From NCBI GenBank assembly GCA_965199585.1, contig CBDASI010000002.1, positions 1,612,001-1,676,000 on the forward strand: DNA of 64,000 bases. The letters run 5' to 3'. Shown here piece by piece: positions 43,936 to 53,183 of this stretch; position 1 is the first letter of the stretch, and every line of letters starts with the position of its first letter. Below the pieces are notes generated by a model. It was given only the letters and a program-made list of their open reading frames with translations. It made no database searches and was not told the origin of the DNA. Made by a program: the position numbers and the translations under genes. This stretch comes from JAVVHH01 sp965199585 (GTDB taxonomy: Bacteria; Pseudomonadota; Alphaproteobacteria; Acetobacterales; Acetobacteraceae).

Positions 43936-44697
43936 GTGGACGCCACTGCTCTCCCTTCGCGGCCATCGCGCTCGCTCCATCGTTTCGCCAATCCCGGGCG
44001 TTTCCTCCGGCTGGCGCGCGCCATTCAGCCGTGGCTGACTTGGCCGGCCCTGCTTTTGCTCGTAGTCGGTATCAGCTGGGGATTATTCTTCTCGCCGGCC
44101 GATTGGCAGCAGGGCGACAGCGTCCGCATCATGTATATTCATGTCCCGTCGGCTTGGCTCGCGTCGGCCGGATATGTCGGGCTGGCGATCTGCTCGCTGT
44201 CGTCGCTGGTGTGGCGGCATCCGTTGGCCGATTTGGCGGCGGCCGAGATCGGGCCGGTGGGCGCTGTATTCACCGCCGTGTGCCTGGCCACCGGGTCGTT
44301 GTGGGGCAAGCCGATGTGGGGCGCCTGGTGGGTGTGGGATGCCCGGCTGACCAGCATGCTGGTGCTGTTCTTCCTGTATGTCGGACATACCGCGCTGATG
44401 CAGGCCTTCGACGACCCGGTGCGCGGTGCGCGAGCGGCGGCGATCCTGGCGCTGGTAGGCGTGATCAATTTGCCAATCATCAAGTTCAGCGTTCAGTGGT
44501 GGAACACGCTGCACCAAGGGAACACCATCACGCTGACCGGTGCGCCCGGTATGCATGTCGATATGCTGTGGCCGCTGCTGGTCTGCACCGTCGGTTTCAC
44601 CTTCGCCTTTGGCGCGATCGTGCTGGCGCGGACGCGGGCGGCGGTGATGGAACGACGCATTCGCGGGTTGCTGATGGCACAGGCGGAGCGGGCGTGA
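43936..44697 (+). CDS. ccmC: Haem export permease CcmC
   Basis: 253 residues, six membrane helices. The tryptophan-rich WGKPMWGAWWVWDARLTSMLVLFFLY motif binds haem and defines the haem-handling protein family; VRIMYIHVPSAWLAS and NLPIIKFSVQWWNTLHQ carry the two conserved histidines. With CcmABD it loads haem onto CcmE in the periplasm. Start is GTG 43936 (VDATALPSRPS); the N-terminus is longer than in E. coli. It is the first gene of a tight operon ccmCDEFGHI. Confidence 0.95.
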   Translation: MDATALPSRPSRSLHRFANPGRFLRLARAIQPWLTWPALLLLVVGISWGLFFSPADWQQGDSVRIMYIHVPSAWLASAGYVGLAICSLSSLVWRHPLADLAAAEIGPVGAVFTAVCLATGSLWGKPMWGAWWVWDARLTSMLVLFFLYVGHTALMQAFDDPVRGARAAAILALVGVINLPIIKFSVQWWNTLHQGNTITLTGAPGMHVDMLWPLLVCTVGFTFAFGAIVLARTRAAVMERRIRGLLMAQAERA

Positions 44698-44831
44698 CCC
44701 ATTTACCGTTCATCAGCGCGGCTTACGCGCTCGGCGTTGGCGCGCCAGCGGTGTTGGCGTTCATGTCATGGCGGCGTTTGAAGCTGGCGCAGAAGCGGCT
44801 GGCGGTGATCGATCCGAGGATGTCCAGATGA
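44694..44831 (+). CDS. ccmD: Haem exporter protein CcmD
   Basis: 45 residues with one membrane helix: HLPFISAAYALGVGAPAVLAFMSWRRLKLAQKRL. The F-SAYALG...WRR pattern fits CcmD, which helps release holo-CcmE from CcmABC. GTG start overlaps the ccmC stop, and its stop overlaps the ccmE ATG. Confidence 0.9.
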   Translation: MTHLPFISAAYALGVGAPAVLAFMSWRRLKLAQKRLAVIDPRMSR

Positions 44832-45337
44832 CGCGCAAAAAGCGGCGGTTGTGGATCGTGGTGGCGTGTGGGATCGGGCTTGGGTCCGCCTCTGCGCTGG
44901 CGCTGACGGCGTTTGGTGACAATCTGGTGTTCTTCGTCTCGCCATCGACGCTCGAGCAGCATGCTGACAAGGTGGGTAGTACGTTGCGGCTCGGCGGCAT
45001 GATCGAGGCCGGCAGCGTGCATCGGACGCAGATCGCCGGGTCGCCGGTAGCGCAGTTCCGGGTGACGGACGGTAAGGCAGCCGTCGACGTCAATTACACG
45101 GGGATCCTGCCGGACCTGTTTCGTGAGGGGCAGGGCGCGGTGATGCTGGGCAAGTTGCTACCGGATGGGACGTTCCGGGCTAGTGAGGTGTTGGCCAAGC
45201 ACGACGAAACCTACATGCCGCGCGACGTGGCGGATGCGCTGAAGAAGTCGGGCATGTGGCATCCGGAAGATGGTGCGCCGCCCCCGGCGGCGACTTGGAA
45301 CACGCTGGAGCCGTCCGCCCCGTCACGAAAGTCCTGA
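44828..45337 (+). CDS. ccmE: Cytochrome c-type biogenesis haem chaperone CcmE
   Basis: 169 residues. N-terminal anchor TRKKRRLWIVVACGIGLGSASALALTAF, then an OB-fold with LRLGGMIEAGSVHR and VNYTGILPDLFREGQGAVMLG. The AKHDETYMP motif contains the histidine that binds haem covalently and the tyrosine that coordinates it. It is the periplasmic haem carrier between CcmC and CcmF. Confidence 0.96.
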   Translation: MTRKKRRLWIVVACGIGLGSASALALTAFGDNLVFFVSPSTLEQHADKVGSTLRLGGMIEAGSVHRTQIAGSPVAQFRVTDGKAAVDVNYTGILPDLFREGQGAVMLGKLLPDGTFRASEVLAKHDETYMPRDVADALKKSGMWHPEDGAPPPAATWNTLEPSAPSRKS

Positions 45338-45338
45338 C

Positions 45339-47312
45339 ATGATCCCTGAGCTTGGACATTTCGCCTTGGCGATGGCCTGTGCCATCGCATTGGCGCAGGC
45401 CATCGTGCCAATCTGGGGCGCGCATCGTGGTGATGCCCGGCTGATGGCCATGGCGCCGGCGCTGGCACTGGCGCAGCTGCTGGCGCTCGGCACCGCTGCG
45501 GCGGCGTTGGTGATGAGCAGCGTCGGCGACGACTTTACCGTGCTGAACGTGGCCGAAAACAGTCATACGCTGAAGCCGCTGCTGTATAAGATTACCGGCA
45601 CTTGGGGCAATCACGAGGGCTCCATCTTGCTCTGGGGGTTGATCCTCGGGCTGTGCGGCGGGGCGGTGGCAGTGTTCGGGCGTGGACTGCCCTCTGCGCT
45701 GCGGGCACGGGTAATCGGTGTGCTGGGCGGAACGTCTACCGGGTTTCTGCTGTTCTGCTTGCTAGCGAGTGATCCATTCAATCGGATCTGGCCGCCGCCG
45801 CTCGACGGGCGGGATATGAACCCGCTGTTGCAGGATCCAGGCTTGGCGTTTCATCCGCCAATTCTCTACGCCGGCTACGTCGGCTTTGCCGTGCCATTCG
45901 CGTTTGCGGTGGCGGCATTGCTCGAGGGGCGGATCGACGCGGCTTGGGGGCGCTGGGTGCGGCCGTGGACACTGGCCTCGTGGTGCCTCCTGACCGGTGG
46001 CATCGCTTTGGGCAGTTGGTGGGCGTATTACGAACTCGGCTGGGGCGGTTTCTGGTTCTGGGACCCGGTGGAGAATGCCAGCCTGTTGCCTTGGCTGACC
46101 GGCACGGCGTTGCTGCACTCGGCGATCGTAGTGGAGAAACGGGAAGCGCTGAAGATTTGGACGGTGCTGCTGGCAATCGCGACGTTCTCGCTGTCGCTGT
46201 CGGGCACGTTCCTGGTGCGCTCCGGCATTCTGAACTCCGTGCATGCGTTCGCTAACGACCCGACCCGAGGCGTGTTCATCCTTGGCTTATTGGCGATCGT
46301 AATCGGCGGGAGCCTGTTGTTGTTCGCATTCCGGGCGCCGGCGCTGTCGCAAGGCGGGCTGTTTGCGCCGATCTCGCGCGAGGGTGCGCTGGTGTTCAAC
46401 AACATCATGCTGTGCAGCATCGCGGCGGTGGTGATCACGGGCACGCTTTATCCTCTGATCGCGGACTTCATCTTCGATCATAAGATCTCGGTAGGGGCGC
46501 CGTTCTTCAATGCGACGGTGTTGCCGCTGGCGATCCCGGTGTTCGCCGTGATGACGATCGCGCCAGGGCTGGCTTGGAAGCGGGCGAATCTTTGGCCGGC
46601 GTTGCGCCGCTTGTGGTGGGCGGCGATCGTGGCGGCGCTGGTCGGGCTCGTCGCGGCTTATGGCGCCAAGAAGGTGTTGCCGGCGCTGGCGTTCGCCGGG
46701 TCGGTGTGGATCGTGTTCGGGGCCGCCGCCGAGATCGTCGAGCGAATCAAGCTGTTTCGCATCCCGACGGGGCAGAGCCTGTCGCGGCTGGCCGGCTTGC
46801 GGCTGTCAGTCTGGGGCACGGCTCTCGGACACGCGGGTATGGGCGTGACGGTGGCGGGGATCGCCGGGATGTCGATGGCGTCGGAACGGATTGTGGCCTT
46901 GCACCCCGGCGAGAGTACGCTTGAGGCGGGCTATGACTGGAAGCTGGTCGAGTTGCATGACGAGCGGGGGCCGAACTACGTGTCGCGAATCGCGACCATC
47001 GAGGTAACGCGTGACGGCGCGCCATTCCTAACGCTGCATCCGTCGCGGCGCACGTTCGCCACGCAGCGGATGACCACGACCGAGGCTGCCATCCATACCA
47101 ACGGCATCCGCGACCTGTATGCGGTGCTTGGTGAGGAGCGGGACGGCGTGGCGGTGTTGCGCATCCACGACAACTTCCTTGCACCATGGATTTGGTTCGG
47201 AGCGTTGATCATGGCATCCGGCGGGATGATGTCCTTGTTGGATCGGCGGGCACGGGTGGGTGCGCCGCAGAAGGCGGCCGTCCGGCCCGGTGCAGGGTCG
47301 GCGGTGGCGTGA
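45339..47312 (+). CDS. ccmF: Haem lyase subunit CcmF
   Basis: 657 residues, many membrane helices. GTWGNHEGSILLWGLILGL and the WWAYYELGWGGFWFWDPVENASLLPWL motif (haem-binding tryptophan-rich loop), followed by HSAIVVEKREALKIWTVLL and SGTFLVRSGILNSVHAFANDPTRG, are CcmF hallmarks. CcmF takes haem from CcmE and attaches it to apocytochrome CXXCH. Two bases separate it from ccmE. Confidence 0.97.
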   Translation: MIPELGHFALAMACAIALAQAIVPIWGAHRGDARLMAMAPALALAQLLALGTAAAALVMSSVGDDFTVLNVAENSHTLKPLLYKITGTWGNHEGSILLWGLILGLCGGAVAVFGRGLPSALRARVIGVLGGTSTGFLLFCLLASDPFNRIWPPPLDGRDMNPLLQDPGLAFHPPILYAGYVGFAVPFAFAVAALLEGRIDAAWGRWVRPWTLASWCLLTGGIALGSWWAYYELGWGGFWFWDPVENASLLPWLTGTALLHSAIVVEKREALKIWTVLLAIATFSLSLSGTFLVRSGILNSVHAFANDPTRGVFILGLLAIVIGGSLLLFAFRAPALSQGGLFAPISREGALVFNNIMLCSIAAVVITGTLYPLIADFIFDHKISVGAPFFNATVLPLAIPVFAVMTIAPGLAWKRANLWPALRRLWWAAIVAALVGLVAAYGAKKVLPALAFAGSVWIVFGAAAEIVERIKLFRIPTGQSLSRLAGLRLSVWGTALGHAGMGVTVAGIAGMSMASERIVALHPGESTLEAGYDWKLVELHDERGPNYVSRIATIEVTRDGAPFLTLHPSRRTFATQRMTTTEAAIHTNGIRDLYAVLGEERDGVAVLRIHDNFLAPWIWFGALIMASGGMMSLLDRRARVGAPQKAAVRPGAGSAVA

Positions 47313-47863
47313 ATCGGCGACTTCTCCTTCTCGCGCCGCTCGCGGTGGCGGGTGCCAGCGGGTTCGGGGCTTGGACGATCCTAAGGCGCATGAAGGAAGG
47401 CACGTTTGATCCGCACGATGTGCCGAGCCAGCTGATCGGCAAATCGATCCCAGCCTTCGAGTCACTGCCGGCGCTCGATGCAGGGACGCAGGGCTTCGAC
47501 AGTGCGTCGCTGACGTCGTCCGGTCAGCCGTTGCTGGTCAACTTCTTCGCTAGTTGGTGTGTGCCTTGCGTGATCGAGGCGCCAACGCTGATGCTGCTCA
47601 AGCAGCAGGATATCCCGATTTGGGGCATTGCCTACAAGGACAAGCCGGTAGCCGCACGCGCGTTCCTGGCGCGGCACGGTGATCCGTATACGCGCATCGC
47701 AATGGACGAGCCCGGCCGGGTTGCGATTGATTGGGGCGTGTATGGCGTGCCGGAAACGTATCTGCTGGACCGTCATGGCGTGGTGCGCTGGCGGCAGGCT
47801 GGGCCGATAACCGATGATGTGCTGGAGACGCAGTTGAAGCCGATGCTGCGGAGCATCGCGTGA
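47309..47863 (+). CDS. ccmG: Thiol:disulfide interchange protein CcmG/DsbE
   Basis: 184 residues. Signal/anchor NRRLLLLAPLAVAGASGFG, then a thioredoxin fold with LLVNFFASWCVPCVIEAPTL (WCxxC active site) and the cis-proline in YGVPETYLLDRHG. It keeps apocytochrome cysteines and CcmH reduced. GTG start overlaps ccmF; GTG of ccmH overlaps its stop. Confidence 0.95.
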   Translation: MNRRLLLLAPLAVAGASGFGAWTILRRMKEGTFDPHDVPSQLIGKSIPAFESLPALDAGTQGFDSASLTSSGQPLLVNFFASWCVPCVIEAPTLMLLKQQDIPIWGIAYKDKPVAARAFLARHGDPYTRIAMDEPGRVAIDWGVYGVPETYLLDRHGVVRWRQAGPITDDVLETQLKPMLRSIA

Positions 47864-48315
47864 TCCGGCTGCTCTTCGTCTTGATGCTGCTGGCGGCGCC
47901 GGCTTGGGCCATCAGCGACCCGGCGGAGATGCTGGCCAACCCGGTGCAGGAAGTCCGTGCCGAAGAAGTCGGGCGGCAACTGCGCTGCCTGGTGTGCCAG
48001 AACGAGAGCATCGAAGACAGCAATGCCGACTTGGCAAAAGACCTGCGAAAGCTGGTGCGGCAACGGATCGCGGCTGGTGACACCGACACCCAAGCGACCG
48101 ATTGGGTGGTCTCGCGCTATGGCGACTTCGTCAGGCTGCGGCCGCCGGTAAACTGGGTCACAGCGGCCTTGTGGGGCTCTCCGTTGATCGCGGTGGGTGG
48201 TGCGCTGATCGCAGTGTTGGTGTTGCGCCGTCGGCCGCCGACTACGCCGGTGCCGCTGACCGCAGCCGAGCGGCGCAAGCTCGCTCAACTCACGGAACCC
48301 CCGTCGGCGGCATGA
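47860..48315 (+). CDS. ccmH: Cytochrome c-type biogenesis protein CcmH
   Basis: 151 residues. Signal peptide (IRLLFVLMLLAAPAWA), RCLVCQNESIEDSNADLAKDLRKLVRQRIAAGDTD with the redox LRCxxCQN motif, SRYGDFVRLRPPVNWVT, then a C-terminal membrane helix. It reduces the apocytochrome haem-binding site. GTG start, GTGA overlap. Confidence 0.96.
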   Translation: MIRLLFVLMLLAAPAWAISDPAEMLANPVQEVRAEEVGRQLRCLVCQNESIEDSNADLAKDLRKLVRQRIAAGDTDTQATDWVVSRYGDFVRLRPPVNWVTAALWGSPLIAVGGALIAVLVLRRRPPTTPVPLTAAERRKLAQLTEPPSAA

Positions 48316-49028
48316 TCTTCGTTCTGATTGCTTTGCTGGCGCTGCTCGTGCTGGTGCCGGTGTTGCTCGTGTTGCGTCGTCAGGTGGAAAGCCGCGGCGT
48401 GCGCGACCTGGCGATGGATCTGCACAAGACACAGTTGCGGGAGCTGGACCGTGACCTGGCAGAGGGTCGGATCATGCCGGCCGAGCATGCGACGGCGACG
48501 CTCGAAGTGCAGCGCCGGCTGCTCGCTGCGGCGACGGCGGTGGAGACGGCGCCGCGGACGGGCGCGCGCTGGCCGGTGATCGCGACGGTGGTGTTGGTGC
48601 CGCTGGTGGCGGCCGGGTTGTACGCGGTCAGCGACAGCAAGCCGATGATGCCGTCGATGTCGGGCGGCAGCGACATCGCGCGGGCCAACGAGGAGCAGCA
48701 GCTGATCGAGGGACTGAAGTCGCAGCTCGCGGTGATGGATCCCAACACCGACAAGGCGCGGCAGGGTTTCGCGCTGCTCGGGACGGTCGAAGAGCAGCGC
48801 GGGAATGATGCCGGCGCGGCGGCGGCGTTCCGGATGGCATTACAGGGCAAGTTCGACCCGACCATCGCGGCGCGCGCGGCCGACGCGTCGGTGCGGGCGG
48901 AAGGTGGGTTGACCGAGAGTAGCGCAGCGCTGTTCCGCCGTGCGCTGGCGGCGGCGCCGCCAGATGCGCCGTGGCGGGATTACGTCGAACAGCGGCTCAA
49001 GCAGCCGCCGATACCCGCCCGGCCGTAA
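48312..49028 (+). CDS. ccmI: Cytochrome c biogenesis protein CcmI
   Basis: 238 residues. Two membrane helices: residues 1-22 and around ARWPVIATVVLVPLVAAGLYAV. The loop between carries the leucine-zipper-like LHKTQLRELDRDLAEGRIMPAEHATATLEVQRRLL typical of CcmI. The periplasmic part is a short TPR-like region (LLGTVEEQRGNDAGAAAAFRMAL), shorter than in many CcmI proteins; it binds apocytochrome c and passes it to CcmFH. Last gene of the operon. Confidence 0.92.
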   Translation: MIFVLIALLALLVLVPVLLVLRRQVESRGVRDLAMDLHKTQLRELDRDLAEGRIMPAEHATATLEVQRRLLAAATAVETAPRTGARWPVIATVVLVPLVAAGLYAVSDSKPMMPSMSGGSDIARANEEQQLIEGLKSQLAVMDPNTDKARQGFALLGTVEEQRGNDAGAAAAFRMALQGKFDPTIAARAADASVRAEGGLTESSAALFRRALAAAPPDAPWRDYVEQRLKQPPIPARP

Positions 49029-49138
49029 GCGCTGCTGCGCCGCTCGACGCGTGGCGCCATTGCGCTTAGGTGCAGTGCATCATGATACCGATCGGCGCAT
49101 CGTGAGTGCGACGAACGATTGCTGACGGGTGCTGTCCG

Positions 49139-50866
49139 ATGTGGCGCGATTTCAGGTCTTATTACGCGCCGCACCAGCGGCTGTTGCTGGCGGTGTTCGG
49201 CGCGGCGGCGGTGTCGGGTGTGCTCGAGCTCGGGTTTCCGATGGCGGTGCGGGCGTTCGTCGACCAATTGCTGCCGCGGGCGGCGATGGGGCCGATCCTG
49301 TGGGCGATCGCCGGGCTGCTGGTGCTGTATGTGGGCGCGGCGCTGCTAGTATCGGTGGTGACGTATTGGGGGCACGTGCTGGGCGTGTCGATCGAGACGG
49401 AGCTGCGGCGGCGCGCGTTCGATCACCTGCATGCGCTGTCGATGCGGTTCTACGACGGCGAGAAGACCGGGCACCTGGTCGGGCGGATCACGACGGACCT
49501 CTCGGATATCGGCGAGGTCGCGCATCACGGGCCGGAAGATGCGCTGATCGCGGTGCTGACCTTCATCGGCGCGTTCGCGCTGATGTTGCTCGTCAGCTGG
49601 CAGTTGGCGCTGGTGGCGCTGCTGGTGGTGCCGGTGGCGACCTGGCTGATCGTGCATTACGGGTCGCGGATGGACAAGGTCTGGCGGGCGCAGTTCAGCC
49701 GGGTGGCGCGGTTCAATGCGCGGGTGGAGGAGAATGTCGGCGGCGTGCGCGTCGTGCAGGCGTTTGCCAACGAGGCGCACGAGCAGAAGCTGTTCGCCAC
49801 CGAGAACGAGAGCTATCGGACCGAGAAGATCGGCGCTTACCGCATCATGGCGACGAGCCTGACGCTGAACTATCTCAGCATGCGGCTGGTGCAGATCATC
49901 GTCATGCTGGCCGGCACGGTGCTGATCGTGCGCGGGTCGCTGTCGATCGGCGATTTCGTGGCGTTTCTGCTGCTGGTGAGCGTGTTCTACCGGCCGCTGG
50001 ATAAGATCGGCACGATGATCGAGATCTATCCGCGCGGGCTCGCCGGGTTCCGGCGGTATCGCGAGTTGCTGGCGATGGTGCCGGACGTGCAGGACAAGCC
50101 GGGGGCGCCCGAGGCTGGGGCATTCCGGGGGGATATCCGGTTCGAGCGCGTGTCGTTCGGGTATGGGGCGGAACGACCGGTGCTGCGCGGGTTGGACCTG
50201 TCGATCGGGGCCGGCGAGACCGTGGCGCTGGTGGGGCCGTCCGGCGCGGGCAAGACAACGCTGTGTGCGCTGTTGCCGCGCTTCTATGATCCGGATGGCG
50301 GGCGCATCACCATCGACGGCGTCGACATTCGCGACGTGACCCGGCGGTCGCTGCGGCGGCAGATCGGCATCGTGGAGCAGAACGTGTTCCTGTTCGCTGG
50401 GTCGGTGCGGGACAACGTGGGCTATGGGCGGCTCGGGGCGTCGGCGGCGGATGTGCGGACGGCGATCCGTCGGGCGCGGCTGGAGGAGTTCGTCGACGGG
50501 CTGCCGGAAGGGCTGGATACGGAGATCGGCGAGCGCGGGGCACGGTTGTCGGGCGGGCAGCGGCAGCGGATCGCCATCGCGCGCATCTTCCTGAAGAACC
50601 CGCCGATCCTGATCCTGGACGAGGCGACGTCGGCGTTGGACAGCGAGACGGAGATCGCGATCCAGCGGTCGCTGGCGGAGCTGGCGGAAGGGCGCACGAC
50701 GCTGGTGGTGGCGCATCGGCTGGCGACGATTCGGCGGGCGGATCGGATCGTGGTGCTGTCGCCGGAGGGCGTGTTGGAACAGGGATCGCATGCGGCGTTG
50801 CTGGCGCGGGGTGGCGCGTATCGGCGGTTGCACGAGGCGCAGTTCGGGCAGGATGCGGCGGAATGA
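49139..50866 (+). CDS. ABC exporter, fused permease and ATPase (MsbA-like)
   Basis: 575 residues. Six-helix permease domain (residues 1-320, with RFYDGEKTGHLVGRITTDLSDI as coupling region) and ATPase domain: VALVGPSGAGKTTLCALLPRF (Walker A), GERGARLSGGQRQRIAIARI (signature), ILILDEATSALDSE (Walker B), VVAHRLATI (H-loop). It works as a homodimer exporting lipids or drugs; the substrate is not predictable. MWRDFRSYYAPHQRLLLAVFG starts at ATG 49139, preferred over 49106. It overlaps the MFS gene by four bases, so both exporters are probably co-expressed. Confidence 0.92.
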   Translation: MWRDFRSYYAPHQRLLLAVFGAAAVSGVLELGFPMAVRAFVDQLLPRAAMGPILWAIAGLLVLYVGAALLVSVVTYWGHVLGVSIETELRRRAFDHLHALSMRFYDGEKTGHLVGRITTDLSDIGEVAHHGPEDALIAVLTFIGAFALMLLVSWQLALVALLVVPVATWLIVHYGSRMDKVWRAQFSRVARFNARVEENVGGVRVVQAFANEAHEQKLFATENESYRTEKIGAYRIMATSLTLNYLSMRLVQIIVMLAGTVLIVRGSLSIGDFVAFLLLVSVFYRPLDKIGTMIEIYPRGLAGFRRYRELLAMVPDVQDKPGAPEAGAFRGDIRFERVSFGYGAERPVLRGLDLSIGAGETVALVGPSGAGKTTLCALLPRFYDPDGGRITIDGVDIRDVTRRSLRRQIGIVEQNVFLFAGSVRDNVGYGRLGASAADVRTAIRRARLEEFVDGLPEGLDTEIGERGARLSGGQRQRIAIARIFLKNPPILILDEATSALDSETEIAIQRSLAELAEGRTTLVVAHRLATIRRADRIVVLSPEGVLEQGSHAALLARGGAYRRLHEAQFGQDAAE

Positions 50867-52239
50867 GCGACGCAGTGATCGTGCAGGATGGGGTGCCGCC
50901 GGGGCAGCGGAAGTGGGCGGTGGCGACGATCGTGCTGGCGATCGGGATGGCGTCGCTCGATACGTCGATCGCCAATACGGCGCTGCCGACCATCGCCATC
51001 GACGTGCAGGCCAGCCCGGCGGCGTCGGTGTGGGTGGTCAACGCTTATCAACTGGCGCTGGTGGCGACGCTGCTGCCGCTGTCGACCGCGGGCGAGATCT
51101 ATGGGTTCCGCCGAGTCTACCTGTGGGGGTTGGCGATCTTCACGGTGGCGTCGTTGCTGTGTGCCATGAGCTGGTCGTTGCCGACGTTGACGGTGGCGCG
51201 AGTGATGCAGGGGTTCGGGGCGGCGGGGCTGATGAGCGTCAATACGGCGCTGATCCGGTTCATCTATCCGGCCAAGCAACTCGGGCGGGGCGTGGGGTTC
51301 AACGCCATGGTGGTCGGCGTCGGCACGGCGCTGGGGCCGAGCGTGGCGGCCGGGCTGCTGTCGGTGGGGCCGTGGCCGCTGCTGTTCGCGGTCAACGTGC
51401 CGATCGGGGTGGCGGCGATGCTGCTGGCGGTTCGGTCGTTGCCGGACACGCCACTGTCGACGCATCGGTTCGACTGGCCGAGCGGGCTGCTGAACGCGAT
51501 ATTCTTCGGGGCGCTGATCTTCGCCATCGGCGAAGCGGCGCACCGAGCTTCTACATTTCAGACGGTGGCGTTGTCCATCGTCGTGGTGGTGACGGGGGTG
51601 GCGCTGGTGCGGCGGCAGTTGACGCTGTCGGTGCCGCTGTTGCCGATCGACCTGTATCGGCGGCCGATGTTCGCGCTGTCGTCGTTCACCGCGATGTGCT
51701 CGTTTGCGGCGCAGGGGCTGTCTTTCGTGTCGCTGCCGTTCCTGTTCCAGCTGAGCATGGGGCGGAGCGCGGTCGAGACCGGGCTGCTGCTGACGCCGTG
51801 GCCGGTGGCGACGGCGGCTATGGCGCCGATCGCGGGGCCGCTGTCGGACCGGTATCCGCCGGCGATCCTGGGGGGGATCGGGATGGCGATGCTGGCGGTG
51901 GGGCTGACGCTGATGGCGACGTTGCCGGAGGGGGCGACGGGGGTGGCAATCGGGTGGCGGATGCTGCTGTGCGGGGCGGGATTCGGGTTCTTCCAGTCGC
52001 CCAACCTGCGGGCGATCATGTCGAGCGCCCCGCCGGGGCGGAGCGGCGGGGCGTCGGGGATCGTGGCGACGTCGCGGCTGATGGGGCAGTCGACAGGGGC
52101 GGCGCTGGTGGCGCTGTGCTTCGGGATCTCGGCGGCGCATGGGCCGGCGCTGGCGCTGGCGTTGGGGGCCGGGTTCGCGGCGGTGGCTTGCTTGGTGAGC
52201 TTCTCGCGGTTGTTCGCGAAGAAGGGAGCTTCGCACTAA
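50863..52239 (+). CDS. MFS transporter, DHA2 (14-helix) drug-exporter type
   Basis: 458 residues. LAIGMASLDTSIANTALPTIAIDVQASPAASVWVVNAYQLALVATLLPLSTAGEIYGFRRVYLWG covers motif D1 and motif A of EmrB/QacA-like antiporters, and RVMQGFGAAGLM is motif B. About 12-14 membrane helices, shorter than typical 500-residue EmrB. Likely proton-driven efflux. It shares an ATGA overlap with the ABC exporter gene. No EmrA-like partner or regulator is adjacent. Confidence 0.9.
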   Translation: MSDAVIVQDGVPPGQRKWAVATIVLAIGMASLDTSIANTALPTIAIDVQASPAASVWVVNAYQLALVATLLPLSTAGEIYGFRRVYLWGLAIFTVASLLCAMSWSLPTLTVARVMQGFGAAGLMSVNTALIRFIYPAKQLGRGVGFNAMVVGVGTALGPSVAAGLLSVGPWPLLFAVNVPIGVAAMLLAVRSLPDTPLSTHRFDWPSGLLNAIFFGALIFAIGEAAHRASTFQTVALSIVVVVTGVALVRRQLTLSVPLLPIDLYRRPMFALSSFTAMCSFAAQGLSFVSLPFLFQLSMGRSAVETGLLLTPWPVATAAMAPIAGPLSDRYPPAILGGIGMAMLAVGLTLMATLPEGATGVAIGWRMLLCGAGFGFFQSPNLRAIMSSAPPGRSGGASGIVATSRLMGQSTGAALVALCFGISAAHGPALALALGAGFAAVACLVSFSRLFAKKGASH

Positions 52240-52260
52240 CGGGATCGAGTGACGGCGCTC

Positions 52261-52287
52261 GATGGTGGGCTGATGCCCACCCTACGG
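52261..52287. repeat. Single palindromic unit of the REP-like family
   Basis: GGTGGGC-TGAT-GCCCACC followed by CTACGG lies between the convergent ends of the MFS gene (52239) and the lipoprotein gene (52300). It matches the third unit of the cluster at 13598-13677 and the copy at 61763 except for one loop base. Its placement between convergent stops fits a bidirectional terminator-like use. Confidence 0.8.
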
Positions 52288-52299
52288 TTTGGGCGTTGT

Positions 52300-52695
52300 T
52301 CAGTTGATGAGGCGCATCGTCCAGTGATGCTCGCAGGCCGCGCTGGCGATGGTGATGCTGAGGTCGCCGTTCGCGGCGGTGCCCTGCAGGCGGCCCTGGC
52401 CGTCGGAGGTGTCGAACTCGCCGTTGCCGCCGATTGGGGCGGTGAGCGGGATGCGGGCGCGGCCCTGGCCCTGGTAGGACAGGGTGACGGCGCCGTTCTG
52501 CAGCTCGTAGACCCGGGGGCCGCTGCGCGGGCAGTAGCGATTGTCCGAGCGGATCAGGCGGGCGGTGCCGCGGTAGCGACCCTCGACCCCGCTCGGCGGA
52601 CCCGGCTGAGGGGTCAGCACGATCGGGGCTGGCCGGCTTGCGCAGCCGGCCAGGAGGAACCCGGCGGCCAACGCGACGGTTAGCTTATTAGGCAA
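52300..52695 (-). CDS. Small lipoprotein of unknown function
   Basis: 131 residues. PNKLTVALAAGFLLAGCASRPAP is a lipoprotein signal with lipobox LLAGC. The mature part is beta-rich (VEGRYRGTARLIRS, VYELQNGAVTLSYQGQGRARIPL, LQGTAANGDLSITIASAACEHHW) with three further cysteines, perhaps a small barrel. I do not recognise the family. It begins with TTG at 52695, the only usable start in frame, overlapping the ndk stop by eight bases, so its translation may depend on ndk. Confidence 0.65.
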   Translation of the reverse strand: MPNKLTVALAAGFLLAGCASRPAPIVLTPQPGPPSGVEGRYRGTARLIRSDNRYCPRSGPRVYELQNGAVTLSYQGQGRARIPLTAPIGGNGEFDTSDGQGRLQGTAANGDLSITIASAACEHHWTMRLIN

Positions 52696-53107
52696 CGATT
52701 TCAGTGCCCGAGAAGAAGAAGGCGATCTCTTCGGCGGCGGCTTCCTTGCTGTCGGAGCCGTGGGCGCTGTTGGCCTCGATGCTCTCGGCGAACAGCTTGC
52801 GGATGGTGCCCTCGTCGGCGTTGGCCGGGTTGGTGGCGCCCATGAGCTTGCGGTTCTTGGCGATAGCGTCGTCGCCTTCGAGGACCTGCACGACGACGGG
52901 GCCGGAGGTCATGAAGGTGACCAGGTCGCGGAAGAAGCCGCGTTCCTTGTGGGCGCCGTAGAAGGCCTCGGCCTGGGCGGTGGAGAGTTGGATGCGCTTC
53001 TGGCCGACGATCCGCAAGCCGTTGTCTTCGAAGATGGTGTTGATCTTGCCGGTGAGGTTCCGCCGGGTCGCGTCGGGCTTGAGGATGGAGAGGGTGCGTT
53101 CGGTCAT
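52688..53107 (-). CDS. ndk: Nucleoside diphosphate kinase
   Basis: 139 residues. It equalises NTP/NDP pools through a phospho-histidine. TERTLSILKPDATRRNLTGKI is the start, KRGFF-like HKERGFFRDLVTFMTSGPVVVQVLEG and RKLMGATNPANADEGTIRKLFA follow, and ANSAHGSDS holds the active-site histidine. Overlaps the lipoprotein gene by eight bases. Divergent from the ABC-F gene. Confidence 0.98.
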   Translation of the reverse strand: MTERTLSILKPDATRRNLTGKINTIFEDNGLRIVGQKRIQLSTAQAEAFYGAHKERGFFRDLVTFMTSGPVVVQVLEGDDAIAKNRKLMGATNPANADEGTIRKLFAESIEANSAHGSDSKEAAAEEIAFFFSGTEIVA

Positions 53108-53183
53108 GGTCGATCTCGGTCTGGAAGAGGTGTCGCGGTCTAGGCCAGTCGCCGGGGCGGGGCAAGTCGGGTAGGTTAGGGGC

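Noticed and set aside
50422..52236. A 604-codon minus-strand frame opposite the ABC exporter and MFS genes
   Set aside because: Very rich in Arg, Gln, His and Pro, as expected for the antisense of GC-rich membrane protein genes.
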